A DNA stretch of 64,000 nucleotides from Chitinivorax tropicus (GTDB taxonomy: Bacteria > Pseudomonadota > Gammaproteobacteria > Burkholderiales > SCOH01). This document shows positions 18,038 to 25,928 of the stretch, in pieces. The DNA lies in the NCBI RefSeq assembly GCF_014202905.1, contig NZ_JACHHY010000012.1, positions 62,001-126,000 of the forward strand, read 5' to 3'. How positions within the stretch are numbered: position 1 is the stretch's first letter; each line of letters starts with the position of its first letter. A program made the translations under genes and the position numbers. A model generated the notes under the pieces. That model searched no databases and was not told where the DNA came from. It worked only from the letters and a program-made list of their open reading frames with translations.

Positions 18038-18367
18038 ATGGCTTCAGCGTTCGGAGCACGCCTGCGACGCTTACGCGAGGCGAAGAAATTGACCTTGCAA
18101 CAGGTCGCCGACGAAGTCGGCTGTACCAAGGCGTATATATGGGAACTGGAAATGAAGGACGGCCAGCGTCCATCCGCTGAACGGGTCCAGGCCTTGGCCA
18201 GGGTGCTGGGCGTGACGATGGAGGACATCATGGGCGAGCCCATTGAACAGGTTCCTCAGGCCAGTCCAGAAGATGTGGCCTTCTTCCGCGAGTACGCTGG
18301 AATGACGGACGAGGAGAAGGATCGTTACCGTCAGGCACTCAAAATCATGTTCCCCGACAAGAACTAA
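18038..18367 (+). CDS. XRE-family transcriptional repressor
   Basis: 109 aa; ATG preceded by ACAGGAGCATCGCT. Residues about 5-62 form a Cro/CI-type helix-turn-helix (FGARLRRLREAKKLTLQQVA, VGCTKAYIWELE, RPSAERVQALARVLGVTMED). The C-terminal tail (YAGMTDEEKDRYRQALKIMFPD) is a short helix. It lies 13 bases before the ImmA/IrrE gene. Such repressor-protease pairs control mobile elements (as ImmR/ImmA of ICEBs1) or stress genes; here operators flank both divergent promoters. Confidence 0.9.
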   Translation: MASAFGARLRRLREAKKLTLQQVADEVGCTKAYIWELEMKDGQRPSAERVQALARVLGVTMEDIMGEPIEQVPQASPEDVAFFREYAGMTDEEKDRYRQALKIMFPDKN

Positions 18368-18380
18368 GGCGGTCTGACAA

Positions 18381-19310
18381 TTGAGCTCATCCCAGCCCCT
18401 AACTGGTTCCATCGCGGCCAGCACCGTCTTGAGATGGTTGCGGGCGTGGCACGCCGACGGCATGCCGGATGCCGTGGATCTGGAAGTCGTCCGGCAAATG
18501 CTTCCAGAGACGCCTTACGGCAAAGGGGTGCGGGAGATCAAAGCCCCGATGGTGCTGGACGTCAATGCCTGCGAAGGCATGCTCGTGCGCAACCCAAAGG
18601 ACACGGCCGAGTGGGGTATTTTCTATAACGGCAAGGCCAATCCAGAACGCCAGCGCTTCACCATCGCCCACGAGCTGGGCCACTTCATCCTCCACCGAGA
18701 TCAGCGGCAAAGTTTCAACTGCGACAAGGAAAGCGTGTACTCCGGCGCTGACACCATCCGTGTCATCGAACGTGAGGCGGACGACTTTGCCAGCAACCTG
18801 CTGATGCCTGGCGACTTGCTGCGCGAGTGGATCTCGAACCAGCGTATCGACCTGCATGTCCTGAGCGCGCTTGCCAAACGATTCCAGGTGTCGTTCGAGG
18901 CGCTGTGCATCCGGTTCATCAAGTTCACGACGCAGCGGGCAATCCTTGTCTATTGGGACAACGGCTTCGTGAAGTACGAATGGCGCAGCAGCAGCGCGGT
19001 CAAGACGCGCGCTCGCATCCGGCGCACTGACGATCCGCAAGAACCGTTACCCGGCACCCTGGCTGCTGATTCCACTGTTGAGCAGGAGTGGGATGGCACG
19101 GAGATGTCTGCCGCGATCTGGTGCCCGGAGGAGGCGCCACACATGAAGTTGCGCGAGTTCAAGCACAGCTACACCACAGGAGATCGCGTCCTGACCCTTC
19201 TGCTGCTGGAAAGCGCTGAACCAAGATCATGGGATCGGTCTTGGCAAGACGGCGAGAGCTTCGACAGCTATGACCAATTCGTCGCCAACGGCCAGCATCC
19301 CGTTCGGTGA
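18381..19310 (+). CDS. ImmA/IrrE-family metallo-endopeptidase
   Basis: 309 aa; TTG start at 18381 with AAGG 11 bases upstream (no in-frame ATG nearby until codon 28). The zinc protease motif HELGH is at residues 97-101 (FTIAHELGHFILH), followed by EREADDFASNLLMP, the third ligand region. The C-terminal half (about residues 180-309) is beta-rich and longer than in minimal ImmA. It should cleave its partner repressor on a stress or DNA-damage signal. It forms an operon with the XRE gene and probably the next gene, 21 bases downstream. Confidence 0.9.
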   Translation: MSSSQPLTGSIAASTVLRWLRAWHADGMPDAVDLEVVRQMLPETPYGKGVREIKAPMVLDVNACEGMLVRNPKDTAEWGIFYNGKANPERQRFTIAHELGHFILHRDQRQSFNCDKESVYSGADTIRVIEREADDFASNLLMPGDLLREWISNQRIDLHVLSALAKRFQVSFEALCIRFIKFTTQRAILVYWDNGFVKYEWRSSSAVKTRARIRRTDDPQEPLPGTLAADSTVEQEWDGTEMSAAIWCPEEAPHMKLREFKHSYTTGDRVLTLLLLESAEPRSWDRSWQDGESFDSYDQFVANGQHPVR

Positions 19311-19331
19311 CGCCTGAGAAGAAGGCCAACG

Positions 19332-20309
19332 ATGGAAATTCTTGAAGCGTATTGCGAAGAACTTGGGGGCGTCGTTGAAATCTACGAAGCGCAGGAAGAA
19401 TACTTCGCCCAGCCAGCAGCCAATAGGCATCGCTTTAAGTTCCGTTGCTCAGACGCCGCGTGTCGTGCCGCGAAAAACCCGCTCGTTGTGGGCGTGAATT
19501 ACGACAAGAACGCGGAGGAATCCGACAAGTACCAGCAGCCGCACTTCAAGTCGCACACGAACCATCCGCATATCGATACGTGCGTTTGGGTCGTGAGCGA
19601 CGCGGGCAAGCGTGAAGAAAATCCAAGTGGAAACGAGCGCGATGATGTTCGCCATCCCCGTCCGAAGGCGACGAACGTCGTCGATGTCTTCGAGCCACGC
19701 CACTCCGACACCTTGTTGGGTGCTGCTTCCGCAGATGCGCGTCCGCCAGCAGTCGTTTCGAATGACGCGCCGCAGGAGGATGGTGGCCAAGCAGGTATTC
19801 GTGCAGGAACCACGACCACATCTCGTCTGGAAAAACTGATCGACTGCTGGTCGAACATGGAGCTAGATGCGCGCCGCCACCATCGCATCACAATCAATGG
19901 CCGCACGCTTACTTACCATCAGCTATGCCTCCGCATCATCACCATATCCGAAGAAGAAAACGGATCGCGGGTTGTCTATGGTGGCGCTCGTGTCAGAGCT
20001 TGGCCTGAAGATAAGCCCACTCACTACTACGTGAATTTCATCGACGGATGTGATCGCTTTCCAGAAGTAGGGGGCGAAAAATCGCTGACAATTTCCCTAC
20101 CCATCAAGCGCCTAAAGCAGTCACGGCGCGGAGCCTTGCTTACGGATCGCATTGAGCAAGCATCGCAGCCAAATCATTACTTGAAGGTCTATGCTTGGGG
20201 AGATATCACGGCTCGCACCGGGAATAAAAAGGGCTACGAACTGGAAGTGGCTGCTTTGGACAACCTCGTGCTCAAGGTAGTCAAGAAAAAACCGGCGGAA
20301 CGAAAGTAA
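19332..20309 (+). CDS. Unknown protein with Cys/His cluster
   Basis: 325 aa; ATG 21 bases after the ImmA stop, likely same transcript. The N-terminal 90 residues contain C39 and C44 (FRCSDAAC), H71, H75, H78, H80 and C84, a likely metal-binding or FLYWCH/WRKY-like DNA-binding zinc fold. A low-complexity polar linker (about 95-165) leads to a C-terminal mixed domain (LTYHQLCLRI ... ISLPIKRLKQSRRG). No family recognised. It could be a third component of the XRE/ImmA-controlled locus. Confidence 0.65.
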   Translation: MEILEAYCEELGGVVEIYEAQEEYFAQPAANRHRFKFRCSDAACRAAKNPLVVGVNYDKNAEESDKYQQPHFKSHTNHPHIDTCVWVVSDAGKREENPSGNERDDVRHPRPKATNVVDVFEPRHSDTLLGAASADARPPAVVSNDAPQEDGGQAGIRAGTTTTSRLEKLIDCWSNMELDARRHHRITINGRTLTYHQLCLRIITISEEENGSRVVYGGARVRAWPEDKPTHYYVNFIDGCDRFPEVGGEKSLTISLPIKRLKQSRRGALLTDRIEQASQPNHYLKVYAWGDITARTGNKKGYELEVAALDNLVLKVVKKKPAERK

Positions 20310-20332
20310 ACACCCACACTCGATACTCCAGA

Positions 20333-21262
20333 CTAGGTGCTTGCCTTCGGGTGTTGATATATGCCGTCGCCCACACAATCTCCGCCTCCCCAATTGAAGA
20401 ACGCATCAAGATGTGCAGCAAGCGGGTGACCAGCGACGGCATCCATGCGATTCAACGGGCCATAGAGAGCATCAGTATCCCGGCTCTTGAAAAGGTAGTT
20501 CAGGCTGTTCGCCAGCACATCGGCAGCAAGCACCAGACCGTCACTATCGGGCATTGTCACGATGGACAGGCTGCTCACCAATGGCGAAAAATCGAGTTCA
20601 GGCGGCCACTGCACAGTGGTCGTGACTGAGCCAGTCACGACCCTTTTCTCGACAGCGTCAAAGCCTGTTGCTGTCGCAACGCTTGGGTCGTTGTCGAGAA
20701 GGTCTCCGGCAACCTCGGTGAATCTCTTCACGAGCGGTGTGTCCACTTGATCCGTCCGAATCTCGATATCCACGCCTTGCCGGTCACGCTCCGAAAGAAA
20801 AGCGACAAGATGCGAGTAGAGGCCGGAAAACAGTTCCACATGCATGGACGCTGCCTCTTCACGCTGGCTGCCGCGCTTGATTCGAGGCTCCGCGCCACCA
20901 CGCGCGGCACGCAATGCTTCGGCACTCTGCTTGAGAGTCTGAATGAAGGTTTGATGATGCGAATGCAAACCGGCAACATGGATTGCATACCAGAAGCATG
21001 GCAATTTCGTGTTCTTGATTGCCGCGAAAAGTTCGTGCCGCAGGGCTTCCTGTTGTGCAGGGGCGAGATCTGCAATGTGCAGCTTTCCTGATGCCGGCGT
21101 ATAGCGGGCTGCAATTTGATCGAATGTGGGCTTCACTGTCGCCAGACACTCCTCTGGCACCATGATTCCAGCAAACACGCCGACTTCTCCAGGGAAGGCT
21201 TCGTCTTGGTTGGCGTAGCCCTTTGCTCCCGATTCATCGCAATAGAAAAATACCGCCGTCAC
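20333..21262 (-). CDS. DUF3800 domain protein
   Basis: 309 aa from a GTG at 21262 with AGGGGGC upstream; the open frame extends to 21325 but the homology starts at VTAVFFYCDESG. FYCDESG at the N-terminus is the DUF3800 signature; these proteins have an RNase H-like fold with the early Asp as a presumed catalytic residue. A late DGLVLAADVLANSLNYL stretch also fits the family. DUF3800 genes are frequent in phages and defence islands; activity is not established here. It converges with the 325-aa gene, 23 bases apart. Confidence 0.8.
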   Translation of the reverse strand: MTAVFFYCDESGAKGYANQDEAFPGEVGVFAGIMVPEECLATVKPTFDQIAARYTPASGKLHIADLAPAQQEALRHELFAAIKNTKLPCFWYAIHVAGLHSHHQTFIQTLKQSAEALRAARGGAEPRIKRGSQREEAASMHVELFSGLYSHLVAFLSERDRQGVDIEIRTDQVDTPLVKRFTEVAGDLLDNDPSVATATGFDAVEKRVVTGSVTTTVQWPPELDFSPLVSSLSIVTMPDSDGLVLAADVLANSLNYLFKSRDTDALYGPLNRMDAVAGHPLAAHLDAFFNWGGGDCVGDGIYQHPKAST

Positions 21263-21389
21263 AGTGCCCCCTGTGGTTCTGTTGTTGACTCGCGGGTACA
21301 GAACAATCACCTCTAACCCGCGCAATCCCGCTAAATCACGTTACGCGAAGTGCCCTTGGTTTCTAGCATGAGCAACGTTTTCCATCGGA

Positions 21390-21614
21390 ATGCCTGCCAT
21401 GCCAGAACGCCAACCGTTGTCCATTTTCCCACCGACCGACCAACCACGCCACGCGCATCAAGAAATCGCTGATCTGTTGGCTGCCGCGCTACTGCGCCTT
21501 CGTGCCCGCCAATCGTGCGACACCCCCGAAAACAGCGAGCATGTTTGCCTTGGCTTCCCCGGCCAACAGCGCGTGAATGCGAACCCCGATCACAACAACG
21601 GAGTTCGCCCATGA
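21390..21614 (+). CDS. Possible small ORF opening the recombinase operon
   Basis: 74 aa, stop overlapping the DUF2924 start (ATGA), as in the rest of this operon. The middle, HQEIADLLAAALLRLRAR, is a plausible amphipathic helix. Its last third is encoded by the conserved leader element (21549-21578), so part of the reading frame may be fortuitous. No strong ribosome site precedes the ATG; a second ATG at 21399 is possible. Confidence 0.45.
   Translation: MPAMPERQPLSIFPPTDQPRHAHQEIADLLAAALLRLRARQSCDTPENSEHVCLGFPGQQRVNANPDHNNGVRP
21549..21578 (+). promoter_or_regulatory. Conserved leader element, copy F (before DUF2924/recombinase operon)
   Basis: CTTGGCTT (21549-21556), seven bases, then CAACAGCGCGT (21564-21574) and GAAT. 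It has the same two blocks and the same 7-base gap as the five other copies. The DUF2924 ATG is 36 bases past the second block. Confidence 0.7.
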
Positions 21615-22084
21615 CAGCACACGCAACCTCACCAACGCCCGCCTCAGTCGCCGCCCGCGTCGGAGCTATTCCCCATCTTTCGATGGACGATCTTTGGGCA
21701 CTCTGGGACGACCATTTCGAAGAGCGGCCACATCACCACCATCGGGTCTGGTTGGAAAGTCGCCTGGCCTACCGGATGCAGGAGCGCGCGTTTGGCGGCT
21801 TGAAACCGTCACTGCGCAAGAAGCTCGAGGATGTTGGTGAAACCGGCATCTTGCCCAAGCAACTGCGCGGCGATAGTCAGCGTCTGTTGCCCGGCTCCGT
21901 CCTTACACGCATTTACGACGACATTGAGCATCGTGTGCTGGTGCGTGGATCGAATGATTTCGAGTACCAAGGGCAACGCTTCAAAAGCCTGTCCGCTGTA
22001 GCCAAACGCATCACGGGCAGCCACTGGTCAGGTCCGGTGTTCTTTGGCTTGAAGGCACCTGCTTCCAAGAAGGGGGCAGTATGA
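21611..22084 (+). CDS. DUF2924 family recombinase-associated protein
   Basis: 157 aa. Start ATG at 21611 overlaps the small ORF's stop. DUF2924 features: SMDDLWALWDDHFEERPHHH near the N-terminus, LESRLAYRMQERAFGGL, then LLPGSVLTRIYDDIEHRVLV and YQGQRFKSLSAVAKRITGSH (about residues 113-132), the latter resembling a DNA-binding module. It nearly always lies directly before a serine recombinase in phages and islands and is probably an accessory or directionality factor (inference). The last four bases overlap the recombinase start. Confidence 0.88.
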   Translation: MTAHATSPTPASVAARVGAIPHLSMDDLWALWDDHFEERPHHHHRVWLESRLAYRMQERAFGGLKPSLRKKLEDVGETGILPKQLRGDSQRLLPGSVLTRIYDDIEHRVLVRGSNDFEYQGQRFKSLSAVAKRITGSHWSGPVFFGLKAPASKKGAV

Positions 22085-23493
22085 GCTCAGTGCGTCGAAA
22101 CCCAACTCCCGCAGTCACGCCAAAGAAGCGCTGCGCCGTGTACACCCGCAAGTCCACTGACGAAGGACTCGACCAGGAATACAACAGCCTCGAGGCACAG
22201 CGTGATGCGGGCTTGGCCTTTATTGCCAGCCAACGGCATGAGGGCTGGATTGCCGTCGACGACGGATACGACGACGGCGGCTACTCGGGCGGCAACATGG
22301 AACGGCCCGGGTTACGCCGCCTGATGATCGACATCGAAGCGGGGAAGATCGATACCGTGGTCGTCTACAAAATCGACCGCTTGACACGCAGCCTGCCGGA
22401 CTTTGCCAAGCTGGTCGACGTGTTCGACCGCAACGGCGTCTCCTTTGTCTCAGTCACGCAGCAGTTCAACACCACCACATCGATGGGGCGATTGACGCTC
22501 AACATCCTTTTGTCATTTGCGCAGTTCGAACGCGAGGTCACCGGCGAGCGCATCCGTGACAAGATCGCCGCCAGCAAGGCCAAGGGCATGTGGATGGGCG
22601 GAGTCCCACCTCTCGGATACGACGTGGTCGAACGCAAGCTCGTCGTCAACGAACGTGAAGCCGAGCTGGTGCGTGACATCTTCCGCCGCTACGCCGAGCA
22701 CGGCTCGGCTGCGCGACTCGTCCGCGAATTGGAAATCGAAGGGCATACCACCAAGGCATGGGTCACCCAGTCCGGTCGGGAGCGATTGGGGCGAAGCATC
22801 GATCAGCAGTACCTCTTTACCTTGCTGCGAAACCGCATCTACCTCGGCGAGATCTGCAATCACGACACGTGGTACTCGGCCCAGCACGACCCCATCATTT
22901 CTCAAGAGCTGTGGAACGGGGCACACGCCTTTATCGAGAGACGAAAGCAGGCACCGCGCGAACACCGTGCCAAGCATCCGGCATTGCTGGCGGGGCTGCT
23001 GTTCGCACCGGATGGCCAACGCATGCTGCACTCCTTTGTGAAGAAGAAAAACGGTCGGCAGTACCGCTACTACGTGCCTTACCTGCACAAGCGGCGCAAC
23101 GCAGGTGCCAGCCTGGCTCCGCATACTCCGGACGTGGGCCACCTGCCAGCCGCTGAGATCGAAGACGCGGTGCTGGCAAAAATCCATGCGGCGCTTTCAT
23201 CGCCCCAAATGCTGATCGCTGTATGGCGATCCTGCCAGCAGCATCCAGTCGGTGCGGCTTTGGACGAAGCACAGGTGGTGGTCGCCATGCAGCGCATCGG
23301 TGATGTGTGGTCGCAACTGTTCCCTGCCGAGCAGCAACGGATCACACGGCTGCTGATAGAACGCGTGCAACTACATGGGCACGGCCTGGATATCGTTTGG
23401 CGGGAGGACGGCTGGATCGGATTCGGTGCGGACATCAGCATGCATCCCTTGATCGAAGAATCCCAAGAACGTGCCGAGGAGGTTTGGGCATGA
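22081..23493 (+). CDS. Large serine recombinase (integrase)
   Basis: 470 aa. The resolvase catalytic domain has the nucleophile Ser25 in YTRKSTDEG, YNSLEAQRD, and YKIDRLTRS with conserved Arg residues. It is followed by the linker helix ISFAQFEREVTGERIRDKI-type segment (here LLSFAQFEREVTGERI) and a recombinase domain (MWMGGVPPLGYDVVERKLVV). The C-terminal Cys-rich zinc ribbon common in larger members is not seen. It should catalyse site-specific integration of the element. It lies between cargo at 15-21 kb and phage genes from 24 kb, not at an obvious end. Confidence 0.92.
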   Translation: MSSVRRNPTPAVTPKKRCAVYTRKSTDEGLDQEYNSLEAQRDAGLAFIASQRHEGWIAVDDGYDDGGYSGGNMERPGLRRLMIDIEAGKIDTVVVYKIDRLTRSLPDFAKLVDVFDRNGVSFVSVTQQFNTTTSMGRLTLNILLSFAQFEREVTGERIRDKIAASKAKGMWMGGVPPLGYDVVERKLVVNEREAELVRDIFRRYAEHGSAARLVRELEIEGHTTKAWVTQSGRERLGRSIDQQYLFTLLRNRIYLGEICNHDTWYSAQHDPIISQELWNGAHAFIERRKQAPREHRAKHPALLAGLLFAPDGQRMLHSFVKKKNGRQYRYYVPYLHKRRNAGASLAPHTPDVGHLPAAEIEDAVLAKIHAALSSPQMLIAVWRSCQQHPVGAALDEAQVVVAMQRIGDVWSQLFPAEQQRITRLLIERVQLHGHGLDIVWREDGWIGFGADISMHPLIEESQERAEEVWA

Positions 23494-23954
23494 ACGCCAA
23501 GACCAACCACCGACAGCGAGCCGTCCGCATCGAGATCGGGGCGGAAGCCCGCAGCTATGTCAGTGAGGGGCAGAGAGTCACCTTGGTGCCCTTGACGATC
23601 AAGCGCCGCCAGAACCGGAAGCTGCTGATACCGCCATCCCCCGAGATCGTGGACCGGATCGGTGGCTTTGATGTGCCGATGATCAAAACGCTGGGCAAGG
23701 CTTTCTACTGGAAGCGCTTGATCGATGAAGGCATCTATCCCACCACCACGGATCTGGCGCACGCCATGAAAGTCGAGCCTGGATGGGCTGCCGAGGTTCT
23801 GCGCATGACCATGCTGGCCCCCGATATCGTGGAGGCGATATTCGAAGGCCGTCAGCCACGCCAGCTGAATTTACACACCTTGCGCGGCCGCCAAGAGCAA
23901 CTGCCTCGCGATTGGTCGGCGCAACGCCGATTGCTCGGTTTCTCCGACGCCTGA
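23490..23954 (+). CDS. Recombinase-associated protein, HTH-like
   Basis: 154 aa; ATG at 23490 overlaps the recombinase stop (ATGA). Residues about 75-115 (LIDEGIYPTTTDLAHAMKV, then EVLRMTMLAPDIVEAIFEG) resemble the ParB/KorB-type helix-turn-helix. The ending LPRDWSAQRRLLGF recurs in proteins placed after such recombinases. It probably binds DNA at the recombination site or regulates the operon (inference). A terminator follows 24 bases later. Confidence 0.7.
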   Translation: MNAKTNHRQRAVRIEIGAEARSYVSEGQRVTLVPLTIKRRQNRKLLIPPSPEIVDRIGGFDVPMIKTLGKAFYWKRLIDEGIYPTTTDLAHAMKVEPGWAAEVLRMTMLAPDIVEAIFEGRQPRQLNLHTLRGRQEQLPRDWSAQRRLLGFSDA

Positions 23955-23977
23955 TCTGCTTCCAGACACACCCGATG

Positions 23978-24008
23978 ACGGCGAGCCATGTGCTCGCCGT
24001 TTGCATTT
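23978..24008 (+). terminator. Terminator of the recombinase operon
   Basis: Stem ACGGCGAG / CTCGCCGT (23978-23985, 23993-24000), 7-base loop, followed by TTGCATTT. It separates the recombinase operon from the early phage operon. Confidence 0.65.
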
Positions 24009-24023
24009 CTGCCCTGACCTTTT

Positions 24024-24077
24024 GGCGAACCAGGAGTTTCGCCGTGGTTCGCCATTGCGTCCCTTAAAGGTTCGCCA
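24024..24077. repeat. GGTTCGCC iterons before early operon
   Basis: One inverted copy (GGCGAACC, 24024-24031) and two direct copies (24046-24053, 24069-24076) start 22-23 bases apart, about two helical turns; a weaker copy (GTTTCGCC) is at 24036-24043. They sit 52 bases before the first early gene and look like repressor or activator sites. The same GGTTCGC core recurs at 32549-32608. Confidence 0.6.
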
Positions 24078-24128
24078 CCCGAAGTTTGGAATGACACCTG
24101 TTACTCAACAACGTCACAGGAGCATTCC

Positions 24129-24392
24129 ATGCAGACACCAGTCAGCAGTATCCCCCGGTCGCCACAGCAGGCGATCAACACCATGTCACCCGGTGATCGC
24201 CGCGTGCTCAACGAGAACGAGCTCGCGCAACGCTGGGGCGTTAGCCCCAAGACTTTGCAGCGCTGGCGCAGTGAGGGTCGCGGTCCACGCTACCTGAAGC
24301 TGTCCAAGCGTGTCGGCTACCCGGTCGACGCGATCCTCGAGTTTGAGCGCGAAGCGCTGCACGACTCGACATCCGAACGCGCGGCGGTTTGA
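24129..24392 (+). CDS. Helix-turn-helix protein (AlpA/excisionase-like)
   Basis: 87 aa with an ACAGGAGC ribosome site. Residues 27-75 form a winged-helix MerR/AlpA-type domain: LNENELAQRWGVSPKTLQRW, then GPRYLKLSKRVGYPVDAILEF. It may act as an excisionase for the serine recombinase system or as an early regulator; placement just after the iterons favours regulation. The downstream gene starts 11 bases after its stop. Confidence 0.82.
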   Translation: MQTPVSSIPRSPQQAINTMSPGDRRVLNENELAQRWGVSPKTLQRWRSEGRGPRYLKLSKRVGYPVDAILEFEREALHDSTSERAAV

Positions 24393-24403
24393 GGAGAGAT
24401 GCG

Positions 24404-24880
24404 ATGAACGACATCACCATCTTCCCCGCCGACATTGCAGAGATGTCCGTCAGCCAGCTAGCCGCATTGCCGCCCGCGCAGAAACACGAGATCGACAAAA
24501 ACCTCGACGCGGCAATCGATTGGCTCAAGAAGGCGCGCACCAAGTTCGACGCGGCACTGGATCAATGCTACGGCGAGCAGGCACGCACCGCGCTGCGCGA
24601 ATCCGGCCGTGACTTCGGCACCGCACACATCAGCGATGGCCCGCTGCATCTGAAGTTCGAGTTGCCCAAGAAGGTCAGCTGGGATCAGAAGCAACTGGCC
24701 GAAATCGCCGAACGCATCGTCACCTCAGGCGAGAAGGTCGAGGGGTACCTCGACATCAAGTTGTCCGTCTCCGAATCCCGTTTCACGAACTGGCCGCCTG
24801 CCTTGCAACAGCAGTTCGCCGCCGCTCGCACTGTGGATTCCGGCAAGCCGTCTTTCACCCTTTCCATCGATTCGGAGTAA
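24404..24880 (+). CDS. Hypothetical early phage protein
   Basis: 158 aa; ATG at 24404 preceded by GAGGAGAG, chosen over an in-frame TTG at 24389. It has an N-terminal helical part (KHEIDKNLDAAIDWLKKA) and a beta-rich middle (PLHLKFELPKKVSW). No family recognised. It belongs to the early operon and has a strong Shine-Dalgarno. Confidence 0.7.
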   Translation: MNDITIFPADIAEMSVSQLAALPPAQKHEIDKNLDAAIDWLKKARTKFDAALDQCYGEQARTALRESGRDFGTAHISDGPLHLKFELPKKVSWDQKQLAEIAERIVTSGEKVEGYLDIKLSVSESRFTNWPPALQQQFAAARTVDSGKPSFTLSIDSE

Positions 24881-24885
24881 TCACT

Positions 24886-25167
24886 ATGAGCACCAATCTC
24901 ATCGCTTCACTGCGTAAGCAACTGCCGTCCATCTACGGCGAACACCTTCCCGACGAAATCCGGTATCGCCGCGCCGACGGCCAGGACGTCGTTGTCCCCC
25001 TCGATGCCGCCACGGTGGACGAGCTGGCCTTCGCTATCCAGACGGCCAATACGGAATCGCTGGCGCTCGGTCGCCGTCGCACCGCGCTGGAAGAGCTCCA
25101 CACCGAGGTGCGCAAGCGTGCCGCGCGTGGAGCCGATCGTATCGCCGACGTGTCGTGGGAGGTCTGA
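24886..25167 (+). CDS. Hypothetical early phage protein
   Basis: 93 aa, ATG 5 bases after the previous stop. Features: an N-terminal helix, a short beta hairpin (IRYRRADGQDVVVPLD) and a Arg-rich C-terminal helix. Function not recognised. Confidence 0.65.
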   Translation: MSTNLIASLRKQLPSIYGEHLPDEIRYRRADGQDVVVPLDAATVDELAFAIQTANTESLALGRRRTALEELHTEVRKRAARGADRIADVSWEV

Positions 25168-25169
25168 TC

Positions 25170-25928
25170 ATGAGCGCGATCATTCCCTTCCAGTTCGAAG
25201 CGCACGCCGTGCGCGTCCAGGTCGATGAACTCGGGCAGCCGTGGTTCAACGCCACCGATGTCTGCGACGCGCTGGAGATGGGCAATCCGTCTCAGGCGAT
25301 CAAGTCCCACGTCGATGCCGAGGATCTCCAGAAATTGGAGACCCTTACGGCGGGTGGCCGTCAACGCCAAAACCACGTCAACGAGTCGGGGCTTTACGCC
25401 CTGATCCTCGGTAGCACCAAGGATGCCGCCAAGCGTTTCAAGCGCTGGGTCACCAACGAAGTGCTGCCTGCGATCCGCAAGACAGGCGCATATTCGGCTA
25501 CCTCCACGATGGCCGCCTTGCCCGCGCCCACCCACGACCGGGTCACCGCCATCCTGCTGATCGGCGAAGCGGTCGCCAAGGTGCCGGGCGTCAAGACCGG
25601 CATTGCGATGGCTGCAACGTTGACCTGCATTCAGGAAAACACCGGCCTGACCACGGAAGTGCTGCGCCGCGCTTTGCCTGCCGCCAATGAGCCGATCTGC
25701 TCGCTCAACGCCACCCAGCTCGGCAAATTGTTGAGTCGCTCAGCCAAGGCCACCAATCAGTTGCTGGCATCTGGCGGCCTTCAGTTCCGCAACGACCGGG
25801 ACGAGTGGGAGCTGACCGAGGCCGGTGAAGCATGGGCCGAAGCCATGCCGTACTCGCGTAACGGTCACAGCGGCTACCAGATCCTCTGGAATCCGGCGGT
25901 CGCGGAACAACTGAAGGAGGTGGCGTGA
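25170..25928 (+). CDS. BRO-family antirepressor
   Basis: 252 aa; ATG at 25170 with GGGAGGT upstream, two bases after the previous stop. The N-terminal BRO-N domain is clear: PFQFEAHAVRVQVDELGQPW, FNATDVCDALEMGNPSQAI, HVNESGLYALILGSTK and RFKRWVTNEVLPAIRKTG (to about residue 108). The C-terminal half is a variable phage regulatory domain. BRO proteins bind DNA and act as antirepressors or regulators in phage induction. The last base is shared with the next gene's ATG. Confidence 0.88.
   Translation: MSAIIPFQFEAHAVRVQVDELGQPWFNATDVCDALEMGNPSQAIKSHVDAEDLQKLETLTAGGRQRQNHVNESGLYALILGSTKDAAKRFKRWVTNEVLPAIRKTGAYSATSTMAALPAPTHDRVTAILLIGEAVAKVPGVKTGIAMAATLTCIQENTGLTTEVLRRALPAANEPICSLNATQLGKLLSRSAKATNQLLASGGLQFRNDRDEWELTEAGEAWAEAMPYSRNGHSGYQILWNPAVAEQLKEVA

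Noticed and set aside
16699-18180. A 493-codon plus-strand open frame opposite the unknown leftward genes
   Set aside because: It is the antisense of the coupled minus-strand genes and crosses the XRE start. It has no ribosome site, and low-complexity His/Arg/Gln content typical of a GC-rich shadow.
22081-23493. Insertion sequence or resolvase/invertase
   Set aside because: The protein is far larger than resolvases and invertases, and no terminal inverted repeats were found around it. The DUF2924 partner points to a phage or island integrase.
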